In this document: positions 59,431-64,000 of the stretch, one piece after another
How the letters are laid out: every line of letters begins with the position of its first letter
How positions within the stretch are numbered: the first letter of the stretch is position 1
NCBI RefSeq assembly: GCF_022436705.1
Contig: NZ_JAKUHT010000005.1
Span: forward strand, 248,001-312,000
Length of the DNA stretch: 64,000 bases
From: Nocardioides sp. CFH 31398
GTDB lineage: Bacteria > Actinomycetota > Actinomycetes > Propionibacteriales > Nocardioidaceae
Direction: 5' to 3'
Made by a program: the position numbers and the translations under genes
Notes under the pieces: model-generated
Database searches by the model: none
Told to the model about the DNA's origin: nothing
Seen by the model: only the letters and a program-made list of their open reading frames with translations

Positions 59431-61012
59431 GGGCGCCCACCTCCTCCGCGCGGGCGTCGCCCGCGATGATCTCCAGGACGTCGCCCACGGCGACGTCGAC
59501 GTTCGAGCGCTCGTCGATCTTGCGGCGGTCCCGCATGGTGACCACGCGGTCCGACAGGCGCAGCACCTCCTCCAGCTCGGCGGAGATGAACACGACGCCG
59601 AGACCGCGGCGGGCGAGGTCGGCGACGAGCTGCTGGATCTGTGCCTTCGCGCCGACGTCGATGCCCCGGGTGGGCTCGTCGAGGATCAGCAGGTCCGGCT
59701 CGGTGATCAGCCAGCGGGCCAGCAGGACCTTCTGCTGGTTGCCGCCCGACAGGTTGCGCATGAGGGCGTCGGGGTCCGCGGGGCGGATGTCCAGGGCCTC
59801 GATGTACTCGTCGACCAGCCTCCTGCGCGTGGCCGACGGGATGGGGCGCAACCAGCCGCGGGTGGCCTGGAGCGCCAGGAGCATGTTGTCGGCGACCGAG
59901 AGGTCGCCGATGACGCCCTCGGACCGTCGGTTCTCCGACAGGAAGGCGACCTTGCGGTCGATGGCCTGCCGCGGTGCGCGCAGCCGGGTGCGCCGCCCCG
60001 AGACCTCGAGCGTGCCGGTGTCGGAGGTGTCGGCGCCGAAGAGCAGCCGGGCGAGCTCGGTACGGCCCGAGCCGAGCAGCCCGGCGAGACCGACCACCTC
60101 CCCGGGCCTCACCTCGAGGTCGGTGGCGAGCAGCGAGCCCTTGCGCCCGAGCCCCACCGCCCGGAGGACGGGCTCGGACGACGCGGGCCCGGCGTCCTCG
60201 GCGTCGAGCTCGCGCTCCAGCTTCTCGAGGACCTCGAGCTCGCGGCCGATCATCAGCTGCACCAGCTCGAGCTGGGTGAGGTCGGCGGTCATCCGCTCCC
60301 CCACGAGCCGACCGTTGCGCAGGATGGTCATCCGGTCGGTGATCTCGAAGATCTGGTCCAGGAAGTGCGAGACGAACACGATCGCGACGCCGGCCGCCCG
60401 CAGGCGACGCATGACGGTGAAGAGCTTCTCGACCTCGTCGGCGTCCAGGCTGGAGGTCGGCTCGTCGAGGATCAGCACCTTCGCGTCGACGTCCACCGCC
60501 CGGGCGATGGCGACGAGCTGCTGGACGGCGATGGGGTGGTCGCCGAGGGTGGACGCCGGGTCGACGTCCAGGCCGAGGCGGTCGAGGGTGGCGCGGGCGC
60601 GGCGGTTCATCGCGCGGGTGTTGATGGCGCCGAGGAAGCGCGGCTCGCGGCCCAGCATCATGTTCTCGGCCACCGTGAGGTTCGTGCAGAGGTTCACCTC
60701 CTGGTAGACGGTGCTGATGCCCGCCTCCTGCGCCGCGGACGGGGAGGCGAGGCGGACCTGCCGCCCCTCGACGGTGACGGTGCCGGAGTCGATGCCGTAG
60801 ACCCCGGTGAGGGCCTTGATCAGCGTCGACTTCCCGGCCCCGTTCTCGCCCATGAGGGCGTGCACCTCGCCGGGGTAGAGGCGGACGGAGACGCCGTCGA
60901 GCGCGCGGACGGCGCCGAAGCTGATGCTGATGTCGTCCATGGCCACCACGGGGTCGCCCGGCGGGCCGCCGGCCGGGGCGCTGGTGGGCTTCACCGACTC
61001 CAGGTGGGCCAT
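59423..61012 (-). CDS. Sugar ABC transporter ATP-binding protein, YtfR-like
   Basis: A 529-residue ATPase with two tandem nucleotide-binding domains. The first has Walker A GENGAGKST (about 55-63) and Walker B VLILDEPTSSLD; its signature region HPIAVQQLVAIARAV is altered from LSxGQ. The second has a degenerate P-loop GLLGSGRTELARLLFG, signature LSGGNQQKVLLARWL and Walker B LLILDEPTRGIDVGAK, as in RbsA/MglA. GAGGAG lies upstream of the ATG at 61012. Confidence 0.94.
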   Translation of the reverse strand: MAHLESVKPTSAPAGGPPGDPVVAMDDISISFGAVRALDGVSVRLYPGEVHALMGENGAGKSTLIKALTGVYGIDSGTVTVEGRQVRLASPSAAQEAGISTVYQEVNLCTNLTVAENMMLGREPRFLGAINTRAMNRRARATLDRLGLDVDPASTLGDHPIAVQQLVAIARAVDVDAKVLILDEPTSSLDADEVEKLFTVMRRLRAAGVAIVFVSHFLDQIFEITDRMTILRNGRLVGERMTADLTQLELVQLMIGRELEVLEKLERELDAEDAGPASSEPVLRAVGLGRKGSLLATDLEVRPGEVVGLAGLLGSGRTELARLLFGADTSDTGTLEVSGRRTRLRAPRQAIDRKVAFLSENRRSEGVIGDLSVADNMLLALQATRGWLRPIPSATRRRLVDEYIEALDIRPADPDALMRNLSGGNQQKVLLARWLITEPDLLILDEPTRGIDVGAKAQIQQLVADLARRGLGVVFISAELEEVLRLSDRVVTMRDRRKIDERSNVDVAVGDVLEIIAGDARAEEVGARA

Positions 61013-61068
61013 GTGCGGTGCTCCTCGTCTGGTGCTGCTGGGGGTGGCGCTGGTGGTGCGGACGGAGC

Positions 61069-62073
61069 TCAGTACTGACGCTCGTCGATGACCTCGGCGG
61101 CCTCGTCCTGCGTGAAGGTGGTCTCCTCCGTCACGACGCGGGGCTCGACCTCCTCGCCGGCGACGACCTGCTCGGCGAGCTCCATGAGCTGGGGGCCGAG
61201 GAGCGGGTTGCACTCGACGATGTAGTTGATCTTGCCGTCGACCAGGGCCTGCATGCCGTCCTTGACGGCGTCGACGGTGATGATCTTGATGTCCTCGCCC
61301 GGGGTCATGCCGGCGGCCTCGATGGCCTCGATGGCGCCGAGCCCCATGTCGTCGTTGTGGGCGTAGACGACGTCGATGCCGTCCTCGGAGTTGAGGAAGG
61401 ACTCCATGACGCGCTTGCCGCCGTCACGGGTGAAGTCGCCGGTCTGCGACGCGGTGACCTCGATGGAGTCGTCGGAGGCGATGGTGTCGGCGAAGCCCTC
61501 GGCGCGGTCGATGGCCGGCGCGGCCCCGGTGGTGCCCTCGAGCTGGACGACGTTGACGTCGCCGTCGCCGTCCACGTCGGACTCCTCGGCGTTCTCGACC
61601 AGCCACTCGCCGGCCCGCTCGCCCTCGAGGACGAAGTCGGAGCCGAGGAAGGTCTCGTAGAGGCTGTCGTCCTCGGAGTCGACGGCGCGGTCGGTGAGGA
61701 TGACCGGGATGCCGGCGCGCTTGGCCTCGAGCAGGACGGCGTCCCAGCCGGTCTCGACCACGGGGCTGAAGGCGATGACGTCGACGTCCTGCTGGATGTA
61801 GGAGCGGATCGCCTTGATCTGGTTCTCCTGCTTCTGCTGCGCGTCGGAGAACACCAGCTCGATGCCCGCCTCCTCCGCGCTGTCCTGGATGCTCTGGGTG
61901 TTGGCGGTGCGCCAGCCGCTCTCGGCGCCGACCTGGGCGAAGCCCATGGTGATCGTGTCGTCGCCACCGCCGCCCGAGGCGTCGTCCGCACCGCTGCTGG
62001 TGCCGCCGCACGCCGTGAGGGCGAGGCTCCCGACGGCGAGGGCGGCCGCCGCGCTCATGGTCTTCTTCAGCAC
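61069..62073 (-). CDS. Sugar-binding lipoprotein, YtfQ-like
   Basis: A 334-residue substrate receptor. Signal peptide with lipobox LTAC (Cys22), then a Gly/Asp-rich linker and the type-1 binding-protein domain (TITMGFAQVGAESGWRTANTQSIQDSAEEAGIELVFSDAQQKQENQIKAIRSYIQQDVDVIAFSPVVETGWDAVLLEAK), very like E. coli YtfQ. I infer L-arabinose (probably the furanose form) from the adjoining araBDA. GGAGGAAG precedes the GTG at 62073. Two LacI-type operators lie upstream. Confidence 0.93.
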   Translation of the reverse strand: MLKKTMSAAAALAVGSLALTACGGTSSGADDASGGGGDDTITMGFAQVGAESGWRTANTQSIQDSAEEAGIELVFSDAQQKQENQIKAIRSYIQQDVDVIAFSPVVETGWDAVLLEAKRAGIPVILTDRAVDSEDDSLYETFLGSDFVLEGERAGEWLVENAEESDVDGDGDVNVVQLEGTTGAAPAIDRAEGFADTIASDDSIEVTASQTGDFTRDGGKRVMESFLNSEDGIDVVYAHNDDMGLGAIEAIEAAGMTPGEDIKIITVDAVKDGMQALVDGKINYIVECNPLLGPQLMELAEQVVAGEEVEPRVVTEETTFTQDEAAEVIDERQY

Positions 62074-62132
62074 TGTTCTTCCTCCGGGTCCAAGCGGGGC
62101 GGGAGCCCCTGTGACTGGTGTCACGCCAGGAG

Positions 62133-62146
62133 TGTGAACGCTAACA
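62133..62146. promoter_or_regulatory. LacI-family operator 1
   Basis: TGTGAACGCTAACA, a near-palindrome around a central CG, 60 bases before the sugar-binding-protein start. One of three related sites in this region. Confidence 0.7.
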
Positions 62147-62189
62147 TTCGATGCGGTCAACCACCTGGACCGTCTTGAGCGAATCTTGA

Positions 62190-62203
62190 TGTGAACGCTC
62201 ACC
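62190..62203. promoter_or_regulatory. LacI-family operator 2
   Basis: TGTGAACGCTCACC, symmetric GTGA-ACGC-TCAC, 57 bases from operator 1, between the mutarotase stop and the sugar-binding-protein gene. The spacing of the two sites would allow cooperative or looped repression. Confidence 0.65.
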
Positions 62204-62225
62204 CGACACCGCGGGCGGAGACCGG

Positions 62226-63239
62226 TCAGAGCGCGGAGAAGCGCCAGACGAGGCGCGAGCGCCACTCCTGGCCGGGCTCGAGGACCACGGAGGGCCACTC
62301 GGGGTGGTGCGGGCTGTCGGGGAAGCCCTGGGGCTCCAGGGCGATGCCGTCGCCCTGCCGGTGGGGCACGCCGCCGTGCCCGACGCTCGAGGCGTCGAGG
62401 AAGTTGCCGGTGTAGACCTGCAGCCCGGCACGGTCGGTCGACAGGGTCAGCCGGGTCCGCGAGGCGGGGTGGTCGAGCACGGCGGCCTCGCGCACGGCGC
62501 CCGTCTCGGCGGGAGGGTCGAGGACCACGTTGTGGTCGATCCCGCGGGCGTCGGCCAGCTGCGGGTGCGGCGTCCGCAGGACGTCGCCGAGACGACGCGA
62601 CTCCCGGAGGTCGAACGGCGTGCCGGCGACGTCCTCGTGCTCACCGAGGGGGATGCCGGTCGCGTCGACCGGCGTGAAGCGGCTCGCCCCCAGGCGCAGG
62701 TGGTGGTCGTCGATCGTCCCGGTGCCGACACCGCCGAGGTTGAAGTACGAGTGCTGGGTCAGGCCGACGACGGTGACCGCGTCGGTGGTGGCCGCCAGCT
62801 CGACCTCGACCGCGTCGTCGCTCACCCGGTACGTCGCCGTCGCCCGCAGCGTGCCCGGGTAGCCCTGGTCGCCGTCCGGGCTGGTGAGGGCGAACCGCGC
62901 CGAGCGTTCGTCGTGGGACTCGAGCTCCCACTCGCGGCGGTGGAAGCCGTCGGGCCCGCCGTGGAGGTGGTGGCCGCGGTCGTTGGTCGGCAGGCTCACC
63001 CGCCCGGTGGGCAGCGGGAGGTCGCCGTAGGCGATCCGGTTCGCGTAGCGACCGATGACCGCGCCGTGAAACTCGGTCGCCGCGAGCCGCTGCTCCGGCG
63101 TGTCGTGGCCGAGCACGACGTCGCGTCGGCGGCCGTCGCCGCCGGTGACCTCGAGCCGGTGGACGCACGCACCGAGGGTGAGCAGGTGCAGCACGGGGCC
63201 GGGAGCGGACCCCAGGGTCAGCGCTGTGGTCCCGGTCAC
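62226..63239 (-). CDS. galM: Aldose 1-epimerase (mutarotase)
   Basis: A 337-residue GalM-like mutarotase interconverting sugar anomers. Key segments: VIGRYANRIAYG, HLHGGPDGFHRREWE (His), VGLTQHSYFNLGG (catalytic His), DHNVVLD (Asp/His) and DGIALEPQGFPDSPHHPEW (catalytic Glu). GTG start at 63239 with a LacI-type operator three bases upstream, so it is probably the first gene under that control. Fits arabinose catabolism by feeding the isomerase the right anomer. Confidence 0.93.
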   Translation of the reverse strand: MTGTTALTLGSAPGPVLHLLTLGACVHRLEVTGGDGRRRDVVLGHDTPEQRLAATEFHGAVIGRYANRIAYGDLPLPTGRVSLPTNDRGHHLHGGPDGFHRREWELESHDERSARFALTSPDGDQGYPGTLRATATYRVSDDAVEVELAATTDAVTVVGLTQHSYFNLGGVGTGTIDDHHLRLGASRFTPVDATGIPLGEHEDVAGTPFDLRESRRLGDVLRTPHPQLADARGIDHNVVLDPPAETGAVREAAVLDHPASRTRLTLSTDRAGLQVYTGNFLDASSVGHGGVPHRQGDGIALEPQGFPDSPHHPEWPSVVLEPGQEWRSRLVWRFSAL

Positions 63240-63241
63240 GC

Positions 63242-63255
63242 TGTGAACGTTAACA
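63242..63255. promoter_or_regulatory. LacI-family operator 3
   Basis: TGTGAACGTTAACA, the most symmetric of the three sites (only one mismatched pair), between the mutarotase start (63239) and the stop of the second lacI gene (63256). Confidence 0.75.
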
Positions 63256-64000
63256 TCAGCCCGGCACCGCCCGGGGTGCCGCGGTCGTCGCCCGCAGCAC
63301 CACCTCGGGCACCAGCAGGTCGACGCTCGGGGACGTCTCGCCGGCGAGTGCGCGCAGCGTCACCTCCACGGCCCGGCTGCCGAGGCGGGCGAACTCCTGA
63401 CGCACGGTGGTCAGCGGTGGCCAGTAGAACGCCGCCTCGGGGACGTCGTCGAAGCCGACGACGCTGACGTCGTCCGGCACGCGGACGCCGCGCTCGTGCA
63501 GGGCGTTCAGCAGCCCCAGCGCCATGGAGTCGTTCGCGGCGAGGACGGCGGTCACGGCACCGGCCCCGGCGTCCCCGGCGAGGCGCCGGCCCGCGTCGTA
63601 CCCGCTGGCCGAGGACCAGTCCCCCACCAGCTCCGGACCGGGCTCGACCCCGCGACGCTCGTGCGCCAGGAGCCAGCCGCTGCGTCGCTGGGCGGCCTCG
63701 ATCCAGTCGAGGGGACCCGTCAGGTGCGCGACGGCGCGGTGGCCGAGGTCGAGCAGGTGGTCGGTCGCGAGGGTGGCGCCCTGCTGCTGGTCGATGCCGA
63801 CCGCCATCGGCTCGCCGGGCCCGACCCCCTGGACGAGGACCACGGGGACGCCGAGGTCGAGGTCCCGCGCCCAGGCCCGCGCGCCGCTGTGGGCGACCGC
63901 GACCACGACGGCCTCGACCGCACGGTCCAGCAGACGGTCGACGGCGGCCCGCAGGGCCTCCTCGGTCTGCTCGGTCATGCTCGCGAGGCTGAGCTCGTAG
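63256..64000 (-). CDS. Second LacI-family regulator (C-terminal part; runs off the window)
   Basis: Partial: 247 codons are present and the reading frame stays open to the window edge (YELSLASMTEQTEEA at the edge reads as the start of the effector domain), so the HTH is outside. The remaining part (VGIDQQQGATLATDHLLDLGHRAVAHLTGPLDWIEAAQRRSGW ... VSVVGFDDVPEAAFYWPPLTTVRQEF) is clearly paralogous to the LacI at 56055-57107. It probably recognises the TGTGAACG sites next to it. Confidence 0.9.
   Translation of the reverse strand, partial: YELSLASMTEQTEEALRAAVDRLLDRAVEAVVVAVAHSGARAWARDLDLGVPVVLVQGVGPGEPMAVGIDQQQGATLATDHLLDLGHRAVAHLTGPLDWIEAAQRRSGWLLAHERRGVEPGPELVGDWSSASGYDAGRRLAGDAGAGAVTAVLAANDSMALGLLNALHERGVRVPDDVSVVGFDDVPEAAFYWPPLTTVRQEFARLGSRAVEVTLRALAGETSPSVDLLVPEVVLRATTAAPRAVPG

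Overview
The window is high-GC DNA with dense, mostly co-oriented genes, very frequent 4-base start/stop overlaps (GTGA, ATGA), GGAGG-type ribosome sites and several apparently leaderless genes. It is chromosomal DNA of an actinobacterium. A MutT1-type Nudix/phosphatase fusion, an 11-nt-phased PHO box, a heterotetrameric sarcosine oxidase and a DUF559/AbiEi-type protein flanked by palindromes fit a Nocardioides-like member of the Propionibacteriales, but the genus is inferred. No phage genes, transposases or CRISPR-Cas genes were recognised.

Layout. 0-1.2 kb: end of a DrrAB-type ABC exporter. 1.3-11.8 kb: a phosphate island with polyphosphate kinase, a DUF47/PhoU-like protein plus Pit transporter, and pstSCAB. 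pstSCAB sits behind a PHO box, with a strong hairpin between pstS and pstC. A putative nuclease gene flanked by two inverted 63-nt palindromic elements lies between pit and pstB. A MutT1-like gene closes the island. 11.8-15.9 kb: an exported protein, a cold-shock protein, and a MarR regulator translationally coupled to a drug exporter. 15.9-16.3 kb: two head-to-head 32-bp tandem arrays. 16.3-27.1 kb: a complete operon for stepwise N-demethylation of glycine betaine to glycine (Rieske ferredoxin, ferredoxin reductase, Rieske oxygenase, dimethylglycine oxidase, soxBDAG), divergent from an IclR regulator.

27.5-31.3 kb: tRNA-Lys and an FGGY kinase / FAD oxidase / SDR cassette of unknown polyol substrate. 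31.3-34 kb: VOC protein, and a TetR regulator with exporter behind a perfect 34-bp palindrome. 34-38.6 kb: HU protein, membrane proteins, GNAT and type II NADH dehydrogenase. 38.8-43.3 kb: a GHKL ATPase coupled to two CrcB/Fluc fluoride channels, a small metallopeptidase, tRNA-Asp, tRNA-Glu, a fluoroacetate-dehalogenase-like hydrolase, a DUF2071 protein and tRNA-Phe. 43.4-49.9 kb: secreted proteins (S55-like, subtilase, a 705-residue protein) and a ZIP transporter. 49.9-51.1 kb: an AAA ATPase with a predicted winged helix whose promoter carries two identical palindromes. 51.1-64 kb: an L-arabinose region (araBDA, LacI, YtfQRT-YjfF-like ABC importer, mutarotase, second LacI truncated by the window edge), with three LacI-type operators.

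Most attractive for follow-up: the palindrome-bounded nuclease-like cassette (5.3-6.6 kb), the inverted 32-bp arrays (15.9-16.3 kb), the fluoride-linked neighbourhood (38.8-42.2 kb), and the apparently self-controlled AAA ATPase (51 kb).
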